Part shown: positions 25,001-40,000 of the stretch, piece after piece | Numbering within the stretch: position 1 is the stretch's first letter | Layout of the letters: each line of letters begins with the position of its first letter | Assembly (NCBI RefSeq): GCF_000003815.2 | Contig: NC_049979.1 | Coordinates: 17,054,491-17,118,490 of the forward strand | Source of the DNA: Branchiostoma floridae | Lineage: Eukaryota; Chordata; Leptocardii; Amphioxiformes; Branchiostomatidae | DNA: 64,000 nucleotides | Reading direction: 5' to 3' | Made by a program: the position numbers and the translations under genes | The notes under the pieces: model-generated | What the model was told of the DNA's origin: nothing | Database searches by the model: none | The model's input: only the letters and a program-made list of their open reading frames with translations

Positions 25001-28000
25001 ACCATACTTTAACATTTCATTTGAGATTGAGTCAATACCGGAAGCTTTTGCCGTTTTTAATAATTTCAAACCATTTAAGACTTCCACTGGAGTGAATGGG
25101 AAATCTAACGGGTTTGGGTTATGATCATTTAACTGACTAAGGTATTCAGTGACTGTTTTTTCGAAGATAGTATCAAAACTGTTGTCTTTTATCAAATTAT
25201 TTAAGCTTGTAAAGTGATGTATCCATTCTTCAGATGTTATATTGGGATCGCAAGTATTTTTGTTGTGTTTTCCATTGATTTCTTTGTCCAAATGTTTTAA
25301 AAGTGACCAAAATTCCTTTGGATTGTTTTTGTTAAATTCTTCCAATTTTGATAGAAGGTTTTATAAATACAGCATGCTGGCAATAGGCACTGAGGCACTG
25401 GGCACTGGGCATTTACTTTTCATTTGAAGTTCTGCAATGTGTAAGTCTCTGGTATCTAGAGTGTATCAAAGAGGACTTATAGAAAGGCTTTAGAAAGGTT
25501 TTAATAAGATTCTTCTTTAGGACCTCTGACCTTGTGTTGCACAAGCTGTCCCACCACAGAGGGGCTGACAATTCCAGGGATGGTTGCTATGCAGTTGGAC
25601 ACACCCATCAACAGGCTGGCATACTGTAAAACAACATGTACAATCCATAAAAAGCAAGACCTGTCAACATCCTCCATGACAGCTCATCTAGGTTAATTTA
25701 CTACAGCAGACATCAAGGACAATACCATTACTGGGACAGACAATTGCATTACACTTCTAGCATTTTCCTGCCATTGACAGCAGCTGAGTAGATTCTGTTG
25801 GAACTGATGGTATAACTGTTACAACAGCTTTGCAAGGAAATAGGAAGTCTGACTAAACTGGTTCCTTATAACAGCTACTTGTGTTAGTCAGGACACAATG
25901 GCAATAAGGTACATTTGCCAAACAAATATGGACAAAAACGGTCAGTCAATATTGCTCAATAACACATTCTAAACATTATGCCTAAGACATTAAATTTAAC
26001 ACAATATTAAAAAAATTAAAAGATCTTCATTTTGTTGTAGTTTTTAAAGTGCACAGTAGTACACACAGAAAACAGGGTACAAAAGAGTACAACATTTGTT
26101 CTATCTGTTCACAATTCAACTGATCATGAAATTCTGACAGAAAAGTGAGTTTGGACAAGCAATGCCCCCTATCAGCCATGTACAAACAACAGTTTCATGT
26201 TGACTTGTTTGACTCATTTCTTCCATCTAGTTCTAGTCTCTCTCACATCAAGCTGTGTTTAGTATCTCAAATATCACTTGTTTGTTGGTATTACATTCAA
26301 CTTTGCTCCTATAAGTAGGCACGTACCTAATTTATAAAATTGACTATGATGTCATCAAATTAAAAAATAGAAACTGAAGTCATTTCATTCACTTGCTCTT
26401 TTCAGATAATGATGGCCACCAAACCTCATAGTCTATGCAACAATACGACACCGGCCCATTTCAACCCATACTTAAGAATGACATTAACAAGATTAGCCCC
26501 AAACATCATTGACCTTTCTCCCCAGGAAGCCATCATGCATGACACATTGCATCATCACATACTGACATCATTGTTGGGTAGATAACAATCAGCAATCAAT
26601 TTATGAAATGAAAACATGTTTTATTCAAAACACTTAACAGCCCTGTAGACATGACTATACAACCATGTGCACTTGATATGCAGTAACTGTTATATTCAGC
26701 TCATGTGAGCGTTTGTTGACAGATAACAAATTCATGTGGTTATAAGGCTGCTTTTACAGTGTATGAGAATGTTGGTTTGTAATTTTATGCACAGCATGCT
26801 TGATATGAATATAAACAGTGAAAACAAGACTATAACAACTATGTCAATCATTATTGTAGATATTTGCAAGCATGCTCATGACATCAGTCATTAGAATATT
26901 TCAGTATTTTTCTCAGCATAGTATAAAATGCATGTTTGTGGCAATTAAGGACAGGAGATAACAGTTTCTTCCACATGGTATCAAACAGGTGCAACAAGTG
27001 TGACCGTCACAATATACTATGGACGGTTACTAAATATTCATGGTCAAAAGTGTTGGACATTAAGCCTGCATATCCTTTGTTGTTGGGCCCTATTAGCCTA
27101 CTTCTTTGAAAATGTCCGAGTGATTGCGTGATTAATATTTCATGGAAGGTCAATTTTTAACAGCACACTACCATGATGATACAAAAATGGTTGCTACTTC
27201 CATCTGTTATGGACCATACCCTATAAATAACCTTTCTCCTGTCCTCTCTTGATAAATATAATTTTCACAGCTGGACACAGAAATGAGGTGGCAAATTGCT
27301 AAATCATTATAACTGTATAGATCTATCTCTGAGATAATAGTTGTGGAAGAGAATCTATGTAGGGCATGTATTTTGGGGAACCATTCAAATTTTCCAAGAA
27401 ACTGACCTTGATAAAACAAAGAGATGTGTTCATAAACCCAGAAAATAAATTTGATGCTGTTAAAGTAGCTACAAATAGGTTGGAACAATTCAGGCACAAT
27501 AGAAACGTGTCCTACGTCTTTACTGGCAATCAAAAATGTGTTACATGTAACATTAGAATCAATTGTTTTGTGACATTAACATTTCCTTCTAATCTATATT
27601 GACTTATTCTTACTCCATTAGTGATATTGTCCCAAAATGAATTCAGATGGATTCAGTTTGAAGAAGAATGCACAGAATTGCATTATGAAAGTATGGTGGA
27701 TGTAATCTATGACTTTACCTGTGGGGCTATGTCCAGGTGATTGACACTGAAGCCTGACCATGCCAGCCCTCCCACACCGATGGCAACTGTCAGGCATGAT
27801 ATGGCTGCCACTGCATCATGTGTGAACCCCACAGCTGTCATGAAGATGGCCTGAATCATGAAGGCTGAATGTGGAAAAAGGAAAACTCATTGATATTGAG
27901 CCAAGCCTATCATCACTCACTGTTTTAAATTACTTGACACAAAGACTTGTGACTGTGTCGTCCAGTGATGGCAACCCAGATGTAGCCAAACCATAGCATA

Positions 28001-31000
28001 AACATGGAGAGTGTTTGAAAGAGGGAAGAGTCAGGACAAGTAGGCAGGTGTGCACTGCACTAACTGTTTATGGTGAAAGGTGGCGATCTATTTAGCTCAT
28101 CTGTTGAAAAAGGGACTTGAATCATTTTTTAACACCTGCTCGTATGATGTGTGATGTGTCATTAATCCTGATCATAGAAATTATCTGACAAAGACTTTTT
28201 AATGTGCACTTCCTTGGAGGTTGGATCAAGTTCATTCAAAAGTAATCACATACTTAAGGAAGGGCATATACAGTACGTCATTATTGCTACAACCACTTCA
28301 ACACACTTTCCTTAACCTGTACTCTCTACCTTCAACTTCAAGCTGATTCAAAGTCGGGTTCTACTCTTGACCTGATCAATCTACTGTCCTAACCTGCTGG
28401 GTACGATTATAAGTGGAAATTTTTCTTGTACCTGAGTACTCTCTGTTCACAGTCAAGAGGGAAAAAAACTCTTAAAGAAACACTTTAAAGGCATACTTAT
28501 GACACATTGCTCCTCAATCCTTAAAGATCAATTTTTAGAATCGAAAGTACTCCTCGTACAGAACTTTTCTCAACTTGTGGTTGAGAAGTGAACATTTAGT
28601 TAGACTTACAAGTTTGGCAGCTATAGATGAGGAGAGGATAAAAGACCTCATATTTTTACCTATGATACTTCCTTCCTGTTGGGTAATTTCCAAATGAGAT
28701 GCTTGAGGAACTGTGACTTAGATAGTTAAGAGAGTGATGGAAAAATACTAGTACACTGAAAGAATTCTGTTCATGAGACAGCAGAAAAGTAGCAAGAATG
28801 ATTGTATTTGCACTGCATTTGTTTGTATTTGCATTTGCTTGTCTTAACTCATTGTGGGAAGTCATACATAATCATTGTATCTTCCAAATAAATTGGTCAA
28901 GAAAAGTACAAGTTATGTAATTTCTCTTTATTGTGCTGTTACTTTCCAAGGAGAAAGTCTTATGCAACACTGACTTTACGGTATCCTCATACGGCATGTG
29001 TACTTGATGAGAGATACTGATGCAGCTATCAGCAGTGTAATAGTCTCTTTGATATTGGACAAACATGCGTCATGATTGTTTTGCGGGTAATTTTACATCT
29101 TGTTGAAAGTTTGCCAATTGGCTGACTTATCTGCAATGTAGAAAACTGTGCAAGATGTTCTGGACTAATCCAAACGAAAATATCACACAAAATGAGATCA
29201 TTTAAGTTTTAATGGATGCTGTTTTTACTTCCTCTCAGACATGTCTAATCGCCTCTATTGTTTCTTTGATTCCAAGATGTCTGCATAAAAATGACTTTAT
29301 CGAAAAGTGGGGCTTTAACAGGAAGCCACCTCCCTGTAATAACCTACTGCAGATCACACTGGATGGAAGTCATCAACCATTGTAATGTATTGCTCTTCCA
29401 CTTGCACATTGACTTTTGTGATTCCCCTCATTCTGCCCTTAATCCTGCCTGCACCTGATACAATGGGGCTTTGCATTAAGACCTACCTTGTTCACTTCCA
29501 GAACCCATTCCTGCATCGGCAGATTTCACAGATGGCTTCCCATCAACAGACAACCACTCCTGCCCAATCTCTCCTGCATTAGCCGGGGCGTGGGGATCAA
29601 TAGGCTTCGATTGCCCACCCAGTGCTATCGGACATGTTCCCCCATTGAACATGTTTTCATTTCCCCTCGACATTTCCATTCATTAGAACAGGACCCCATT
29701 AATTGAAGCTTGTCCCCAGGAAGGCATGCTCTGGCTCCCTGTCTCTGCAGTGCAATATCAGGCGTAATTGCCTGTCTTCATCGGACATTTGCCTTTGATC
29801 TTGTAGAATAACAGCATTGATTTTCCCCTCCCAATAAGACAAGTAAAGCAGCGGCTTCCTTGCTCCACCGATATGCAGGAAATCTGCTTGTCAGCATTAC
29901 AGCTGGTCTAAGCGGTTTTTGCTCTGCCCATGATCAATAGCTGTCACCTGGCAGCAGAGTTGCCACTCCTGAGCCAGTTTCCGCTATCTCTCTGCCGCTG
30001 CTTGCCCCATAATTACGACTTATTGGACCCATAAAGAACCAGAGCCCGGGATAGTTAGCTCAAAGTGATGAACACACAAGATTAGCAAACAGCATTAATC
30101 CACTCCTGGCCTGAGTGTGTTACCATCTGGGGAACTTGATTGGATTGTCTTATTAAGGGAAAATGGTTGCTCATGAACAAAGTTCTTGCCCATTGGACAA
30201 CCAGATTTATTTGTAGACGTTCCAAGGTTGAGAAAAAGCCACATTGCACACATGTCTGGAACGTAAGCACCATTTAACTTGATTTACAAATGATAGACTG
30301 AATGCTCTTCCTCCACTGTTTGAAAGAATCTGAAACAATCAATTTTACATTGAGATGGATGGAAGTAACTAGACTAAGCACTCAAGTCTGCAAATGAAGA
30401 ATACAGTGGAGAAAATGTGCAATTCATTTTGAAATACAATCCTATTATGAAAATTCTTTTGGGGCATCCAACTCATTATCCTGACATGTAGTGATAATGG
30501 CTGGACCACAGGAACAAGCTCACTACATCAGCTTTTACTTGAAAGTCTTGTCCAGCTATGTCATGCATGACTAATATTGTTTGCAACAAACTAACATTAC
30601 CACTATCAAAGCATTTGAATTAAGTTAACATTTCAAAGAGCAGGAAAGCTATATGGGTCAATGATTTAATGGCTTACAAATTTCTTCTACATTTGGTTGA
30701 CTAGCCCATAGGGCCTGACGTGCCACAGTATTCTGACATTTTAGTCTAGCATGTCCAGTGATCCTAAGGGTGTGACTGAGAAAGCTCCTGGGTCAAAAAA
30801 AATTTGTTGTTCAATTAAAGTAACTTGACCTATGCAAGTCATAATGACCCCACCGCAACCATTAAGCAACTCTTTCGATCCAGCACTGCAGGTTCCAATC
30901 TGTGGGAACTGTGCAAGGGGGACATATCTGTAGTGTTATCTCTGTGGTACCTTCCAAACACAGGTCTCAAAAGCCTGATACATGGAGCAGATAAGGACGG

Positions 31001-34000
31001 TAGAAGGAAGGAAACTGTAACAGCTGACACAAAGATAAGACTAACATTTCCTGGTACCAGTCCAGTGATGTAAGCATGTTGTCCATAAAGTCTGGTATTA
31101 TATTGAATTGCTCTTTATTTTATGGGACTACCTTACCAGTATTCCAAACAGACTTTCAGAATGCTTGATAAGAAAATTTTTTTGAGGCAAAATTCAAAAT
31201 TCTGATATTCCCCAGGGAGCAAGCATTGAAAGAATGAAGTTTGTAGCAAGCTCCACAATGGTTCTATTTCTGGTCCAGCTAAGAAGTCAAAGGAATTTTG
31301 CAGGTCTATTAACTGTGAAGTGTACCAATTAGTAAGGTTTAAGTACCTTCTTCTCTTCCCTTAACTGAAGTATTTTGTGTTGCCAGGTAGTTGCATGACA
31401 CATCGACTTTTTGATATCACACCTTGGAAGGAATGAGTTCTGCTTTTTTTACCCCTGTAAACGACATTTGGACATTTGTATGTCGTTTCTACATGTAGTG
31501 AAATTGGCTTGTTATTATAACTGGGGTGCTGAAATGCGACAAGACTGAAGTGAAGAGTACAAATGACATAGTCAAATGTAAGACTGAGCAGAAACCAGGC
31601 TCTCTGCATGTTAAATTCACATTTTGATATTTATACTGGATATTGGAACATATTACCCTGGCAAAATGTGTTAATGGAACAACAGGGAGAAGGCTGTTAA
31701 TCCACAAATCTGGTCCTTGATTCTCTCTCTGCACAAAACTACAGGACACTTTTTACTGTTGGTACTAGTATCACCATCAATCATGTCAAGCTTAACTTCA
31801 CCTTGTCAACATGGTTAAAGTGTTTCCTAACAATAAGCTAACTTTGCCTACAGAGAAGTGTTTGTTTGGCCTTCAAACATCTTCCTTGTGTCCCAAAACT
31901 GTTGCCAGAAGTTTCCTGTACTTTCTAATTACTGCAGAGTCTAGGGGCTCACAGATCTTCCTAATTAGGGCAGAGACCTTGTTTCCTGACTTGTGGTTTT
32001 GCCTGTAACCAGGTTTATCTTGATTTTATCCCTGCATGACCTCTGTCATGTACTAAATGACCTCTGTCTTCTAACATTACAAGAAAGAGATGTTTTTTTC
32101 TGTTTTCTCTACTACAGGGATGTGTATTTGTCCTTACATGACCACTTCCCAGCTTGGTTTGCCTGTTCTAACGAGCTTCCCAATTACCTGGTCAGTCCAT
32201 TTGTCCCACCTTGCTTCTTATTTTGTGTTCATCACCCCCAGGATGCCCATTTGTCTCTGTATCCTCTACTCTTCCCTTCCTTAATTTGCTCTCGGCGGGC
32301 CTGCAGTATTCTACTGCTACTCGGGATGCATGGTTAGCATTCTTTCCTAACTAACAATTATCCTCATGTTTCTTCATATCGACAACTTTTTGCCAGAACT
32401 GGTGCCTTGGTAGAGAAGGCAACATTTTGTTGCACAAACATCAAATTTTTGACACAAGCTGCTCTCTGCCTGCCATGGGTACTACCTGTAGTACCCCAAG
32501 ATGACCAAGAAACAAAGCAGCTGAGCAGTATCTATCATTGCTATGTATATGTGTCACCAGTTAAAGGTAGGTGAAAATTAAGCTCAAAACAAAAGATACA
32601 ACTGAACACAGAATAAAACAATCTCCAACGAGAACAAAAAAATACACCGCAAATGAGAGGGCTAATCTCTTTGAAATATCATAGAATGTTGCTGTTGTCC
32701 ATCACTTGGCAAGAAAAGTTTCATGCCAATTAGCCAGAGGGCAAAGTTGGCAGGCAGAGTCTCCTGTGTTCTGGCTCTGACCGCAGAGCTGGCCCACACT
32801 TCCTGACAGTTTCCTGAATGGATTGTTCACCAGACCAATACCAATTGTCCACTGCTATGGCCAACTGGCCCTCAGGTGCAAGGAACGGATACTCTGGGAC
32901 AATCAGCCGTCACTCTTGGCCGCAGTACATTGACTGCGCACATTAACCCTCACGTATTATATATGCCCGGGTTAATAGTGGGTAATGAAGGCTATACAGT
33001 ATAGTGATTCACAAGAACCTCTGACCTTGGCAGAACAGTAAGGGATAATTGCAAGTAAATGGAAGGGAAAATTGAGATTTACCTTGGGAATTTCTTGCTG
33101 TGCCCTTGGGTGCCGTGAGAGGCTTTACGTGAGGGTCGTTTCACTTTAGTAGATTGTGTTATAATTCTTGGGTAGCTGTTACTAAGGGCTCAATCCATAT
33201 GCATGTCACATGAAGAGTAAGCTACATGGATACATTGCTTTCCTCCATGTCTCAGAGACATTATGTAGTGGGCAGTTTGGATTAGTGCGATGCATTTGAC
33301 ATTTGAACGAGGGCAGGCTGAAGAATCAGTACACTGCAGGCCTTTAAAGCTAGCTTTGATTGAAAGGTGATCAGAACAGCACCTTAACATATATACTCTT
33401 TCTTCACAATCACCAAACACATAAATAAAAGTGTTACATATTCCTGGGGGTCACATTTCATTAGTATTCCTAGATAAATCAGTTGCTTAAAATATCATCT
33501 TTCCAACAGCTGGGTATATAGTTAGTTTTAAACTTCCAAAAACTTTCTTTTACTTAGTCAACAAAGTTTTGTTTCTCTGCAGAGTAGATTTTTTGAGATG
33601 TAATAAAAATGATTTCTAACATCAGGAATGGTTTCAACCAGAAGATATTTGTGTAAGAATTGAAAAGTGCAGAATATTTAAGTTCTACAAAAATGGCCAA
33701 CATTAGGCAACTTTGAAGGTATTCATATCTTTCTATAGGTGGAAAAGACTTTATTTTGTCTATATCTTGTAATGCCTCTAAATGCCAAATCATAGTTATC
33801 CTGACAAGTCACATAGTATAATTGTTTTCCGTTGACAATCTAAGGTTTGATACCAGGACATTTCTGAATAATATGCCTTGAATTAGTCAAGGAAGGACCA
33901 CAAGATTCCAGCTGTCAGTAATATTCAAATGGTACTACAACATGGTTATCCACTCAAAAGCAGAGGAACTCGACTTCAAGCTCAAGGCAGATCTTTTCAT

Positions 34001-37000
34001 TACCATCTAGCTTCACAGAAAACAAAGGTAATTAGCCCCAAAAGGACAGAACTAGCCATGCCACAGTGATGGGTTCAGCCCTGGAGAAGGTAGGATATTG
34101 AAACAAATGGGAGGCCAGATAACAGGACACAACAACGTGTACTTTTGTTGGAAGAAGAGGATGATCAATGGACACAGGTAATGAGGATTATATGGCAGTA
34201 CAGGAAGATAAGCAAAGAAAGCTAATAAGGGGATGGGGACCCGTAGCTATCTCATTACATGGTACTCTAAAGCTAGAAGCACGGGTAAACGAGAGTCCTG
34301 GGAACTTGGAACTGGGGCAAAGGCTTATCAAAATACTCGTGTGGAGAAATGTATCCCAGAGGTACTGGCCTGAGGGACTGTTACTTAGGCTTCACAGAAT
34401 GGGAAATTTACACTGGAGAGTCTTGGAGGTTTCCACTGAAGTCAATACTATTACCTGAGGGTTACAATCTGGACAGTATACCTGTAAGTAGGAGACAGGC
34501 CACATATTACAAAACTTCCAACAGAATGATCTGAACTTTTGTAATGAAAGGATTCTCCTACTCTCAGTTATAGCATGTGACTAATTGATGCTGCTGATTA
34601 AGTTTACAGCATGCTAAACGACATATGTTTACATCAGCACTTCTGGTTTCATTGGTCAATTTTCTACACAGACATACTGCTGAAATGAACTCAATTGAGT
34701 ATAAATGACATTGATTAAACAATATATATTACATATGTTCTAGTAGGAAAATCATCAGGTGTAGCTTTGATTTATGTATCATTTGTGTAGGAACATGGGA
34801 CAGTTGCAATGTGTCTGTCCCTGGTGCTGAAACTAAGGTGGGTGAACAGATGAAGTAAAGAATTCTTAGACTAAAACATCTGGAAGCATGGCAGGAAAAT
34901 TCTCTTACTAAAGGGTATTAATTTCCAAAGAGAGCCCCTATCCCTCCCATTGATTAAGTGCCAAAGTCACTGTGGGACCTCCTGCAATGAACCTGACCTT
35001 GTGTGATGCATGTCTTAGACATACCGCTGACTCAGGGCTTCTAAGGAAGGATGCAGTTCCAATGTCCATCTTTTCTGAAATCAATATTGTACACCTAAGA
35101 GGGATCTTGTAGACTGATAGTTGTGTCAGACTGTGTAGTCTTCATTTTTGGCTGTAGGTTCTGCTGTGCTAGTTAAAGCTTTACAAAGCAAAATGTTCTA
35201 TACATGAAGCTAACTCAACTTTTTCTTTACTCCAACAAAGATCTCATATGAGTAACATTGAGCAGTTACCTTGCGGTAACTTCTTTGACTTTTATTTCCA
35301 AACAGTTCTACCCGATAGAATTTCAACTCCCCACTTGAAAACTGTTGACTGTACAATAAGATATAGATGTATATTTGATGACTGATGAAAGCTCATTTGT
35401 CATATAGGTGTTTTCCATGGTCAGTGACAGATTTACCAGCTACAGTAATTACTTCAGCTGACCATCATTTCCTCAATCAATTAATCAATCAATCATACAG
35501 TGCACTATTAATTAAAAGATTGCAGTAAGAACTCCGAGCCCCAATATTCCTTGATTGTGACAACTCAAATTAATCATTGAGCTTAGCTTGGATTTAGCCT
35601 TAATTCGATATAAGCTCAGCTTCACCCACGAATGCACACCTCCAACATGACATCTCCCAAAAAGGTGAGAATACCTCAAAAATCACAGCTGAGAATTGGA
35701 TCAACTCTCTCTACTCAGAATCTTCTTTTTCATAATGTTAGGCAATCAAGTCTGACGTGTTAAGCTCACTAGGTTTGTAAAGAAGGGTGCATTGAACCTT
35801 TTCTATGTGACACTGTTTTTCCTTCCATCATCTATCCAATTTTTCATATAAAACTGACATTAACAAACATCTTTGCCCTACCAGTTACACTAATAATACA
35901 TTTAGTTCACGGGTACTATAGAAAAAAGTATACTTGGCCTGATATTCATTGATATTCATATTCATTGTTATATGGATTTTTTCAGGTTACGTAGTAGAGG
36001 AAGCAGCGAGAAGACCAGTGTACATGTATGATACTGTATGTAGCTATGATAGATCATTAGTCCCCCAACCTTCTCCCCAAGGAGACAATTTTCCCCTACC
36101 ATATGTCATCCCAGATGAGGTGTGAAGGTACAGTCTTAGGGCAATCCTACCTGCCTCATCCCTGCAGCAAAAGTCTCTGCCAAGCCAGATTAATAAGAAT
36201 GTATCACTGACCACTTAATCAGTTATGACTGCATGGAGACAGAAACTTCCCTGATGTAGTGTGAGGTCCTGCAGAGGGATGGATGGAGGGATTAGGGGGT
36301 AAGCCTCCACAGTTTGATCAAGTCCTCCTGGAGACAGCCACTTTCCTCTGGTTGTTATATATCAGGGGAAATTCCCCCTTCAGCCGTCGTTAACAAGGGT
36401 TGAATGTCGTCAGAGTGCACTGACATGGATTTCCCCTGTCCCAGTAGACAAAAGTAATGACCATTTGGGGACAGTTTGGTGAAGTTTAATTCCTGGGTGA
36501 TACATGGTAGGATGTTCTTCTAGTAATCCCTGACCTAAAGTCCATCGAAAATCCTACAATATGAATGAGCAAAGCCAGAAGTGTACAAGTCCATAACTCT
36601 AACCTGAATATGTACAAAAAAACACAAGATGCTACAAAAGCATGGGAAGGTTGGATAAAAGATACTCATATTATCTTAAAAAAAGATAACAAACTTTCCC
36701 CTTTCTCACAGTTTTAATTGCCCAGTCAGTTTCTTCTTAATGACCACTAGGAGAAGACAGATGATATGAGAAGCCATCAGTTAATACACCATGGTAACAT
36801 TAATGTACTGCCAGATTAGAGTAAATCCTGCCTGGCCTTTCAAGACTTCATTAAGGCTGTCACATAGGGATCTGTGACTTAAAGCTTTGTGGCATCACGG
36901 ATGTGTGGGTGACCACTGGGGGAGGAAACACTTCTCACCAGCAGCCTGGGGTCCCAAACATGCAATATACCAGACCGTGGGTTAATCCTCTTCTGTAAAT

Positions 37001-40000
37001 GTCAGTCATGAATTATAGTTGTTCCGAACATGAGATATCTGTCATTTATTTTGTGGTTACAATAAAGTTGTCAAGTTAAGCAATGCATTGTGACATATTT
37101 ACTGGATGAAGGAAAGGTATGGTAAAAAAAGAAAAATATATTACTAAACATGTGCACATGTTGCTTCCAAAGGGATGTTAACCATGATACTTTATCATGA
37201 CAATAAGTAAAAATTCTTTCCCCATAGAAATTGCTGCTCTTCATGTAGTCCCAGTCCTCAGAGATCTGAACACCTAAGTTCTAAGCTTATCCTGCCATTC
37301 GTGCACCTGGTAAGCCTGTCTATTCCTCTGTAACCTGGCATTAGATTGGGAAGTTGCCCTCCTAGTTTAATCAAACCTGACCATTTTAAAACCAAGCCAA
37401 ATCTCTGAGGGTGTTCCGTGGAAACTTAGGAACCCTGCTGCGGTGGCCAGACTGATCCCTCTCCTGACTTGCATATCTATCACTCCTCTCCCCCATCCCT
37501 CTTTACTGTGGACAATATTATATCATAATCGGAGATGACAGGCCCAAACCTTTCAAGACCATCTCTAGGATGCCTGTAAAGCCCATCTGGGTGTCTTGCG
37601 GTCACCCCAAAGCTTTCATAATCCCCCTCAGGATTTGGGCTCTAAGCCCGCTGCTTTCTTCTTGGCTTAGTCTTGCTACAGGTTAGTGCAGTTGTATCCC
37701 ATTGGATAAAACTTCTGTCGTAAGTCATTTATTACATGCCGGTGTACTGGCTAACCATCCCACAGCATCAGAGGTCTTACGTTTTCTCTCATTAAAAGTA
37801 ACGTGTGAGGGTACCTGATGGCAAGCATTTGGTATAACCAATGGCTCTAGACAACACATTTAACAAAGATATTCTTCATAGGGTAGAACACAAATAGTTT
37901 CAGGATTAATTTCTCATAGGTTTATTACTCTTACTAACATTTAAACAATATTTCATGTCGGAGATCTAAAAGCAAAAGTGTAATCAAGGATCAGCCAATC
38001 AGATCACTTTCACAAGAGTAACCAGCTTATTCACATGTACTGCAGAATAACTAAGGAGAGTATCATGAAACATACCCTAGAAGGCATAATGTGTAATTCT
38101 GCACATTGAACAGACTGTCCTGAAAGCAGGGCATTATCCAGTCACCCATCAACCCACCTGGTTCATAGGAACTCTCAGATTTACAAATTTGTATTTGCAC
38201 AATGCAGTCAACAGGTTATGATAAGAAAATAGTTTGACTTTAGAAGTCTACTCCAATGAAGCTAGGATTACATTTTCATGTAGCAATCATATAACAGTCT
38301 GCAAACTGGTACTGTAGAGGTGAAATGTGTTATATACAGCACACAGTGGGCATAATGTCTGTGTCAAGCAAGTTTCTAGATGAACCTGTATTGATTTTTC
38401 GGTCCATATCCTGTTGAGGTGAGAAATAGGCAGACACTATCATCTTCATGGGGGCATTAGCACAGCTCTGGGCCAAAGGTCAAGTGAAACATGATGAGCA
38501 TGGGCCACTGTCCACACAGGGTCCAGCCCATTCCTGCTATTATGGGGTCAGGAGTCAAACAAGCATGTTGTCCATGGGTGATGGGCTCTCCTTTATTCTT
38601 CCCCACAGCCCAATTATCAACTCTGAGTTTTATTAATAGGTCGGGGAACTTTTTATAACCTTTCCAGTCAACTTGATAATGATAACAAATGACTTGTGCA
38701 GTGGACCATTGTAATAGTTCTTGAGATCAAATGAAACAGAATAGTGCAGATACACATAACAGTACAATGAAACTACACTCTTGCAGGACAGAAATGTAAA
38801 GAAATTGTACTTCCAGCAGGTGGCCAGCTGGTACATCCATGTGCTAAAGAGAATAAGTGTTCTAATTCATATTAATTGGAAAGCTGAATGGAAATCTGCA
38901 TACGATTAAGATATCTCTGTATCTGTATCTGTATAACTGATATAACTGCCCTTTGGACATAACACACCAGTTTTGCAAGCACAGCAGCAGCTGCATGGGT
39001 ATACTACACAGAACAACCTGCAGACCTAATCTTTGCATGTCTGACCGCAAGCATTCTTTAAAGCTATCTAGTGAGGATGCTCCTACAGTACATGATGGCA
39101 ACAATTTCCACTCCACTATAATGTTATAGGAAAAGTTTTGAACAATTAAATCATAGGTTAATAACTCAGGTACTTAAAGGAATTACTTAATTTCTTGTTC
39201 TTTGCTGAGCTGGTATTAGGCACCTGTATCTAGTTCAGGTACATCTACCATTAGTCATTTTGTACACCATGTTTAGTCTTGACATTTTTCTTATGTCTTC
39301 AGGTGACATCCACTGCAGATCTTTTTTCGTTTTGATGACCTCCTCTGTGTATAGCTGGTATAACCAATATATCTGAGGCTTAACATTATGTACAATGTCT
39401 GATGTGAAAGTCAATTGTTTGCAAAACGAAGTGATTTTCCCCTCATGATTCTGATGAACCTGTGTGTTTCAATATTTCATATTACAGATCTATCTGCAAG
39501 ATTATTTTTAGAAAAAAAAAAGATCTACCCAGTAGTAGAGTACCACACCTGTGCAGTTGAAGACCTTCCTGACAGCAGTAGTGGACAGTAACTGTCGCTG
39601 ACGCAGGAGGTCAGCAAGCTGGCCACTACCCATCACAACCACAGCCATGACCAAATACGGCAAAGCAGAAAGGACTCCATCCTACAGCAGAACAGTACAG
39701 GAGATGGATGTTTGCAGAGTTTTGTAGCTTTGCTATGTAAAGCAATATTATCAATAGGAAATGTCCATAAGCTTCACTGGATACCCATCCAACTGGCTAT
39801 ATAAAGGTCTACCTTACTTCTTGGAAAGGACATTTTCACTATCTACATGTACCAGTCAGTAAGCAGTTTACATTCCAGACATAAAGTAATAGGAAAAGTG
39901 TCTTAAGTGTAGAGATGTTGACAATGAAACGCCTTTTTTTCTGGGGAAATGTGGTCATGGACCTGCATGTAACTGTCTTCAAGATAATACCTGGTAAAGG

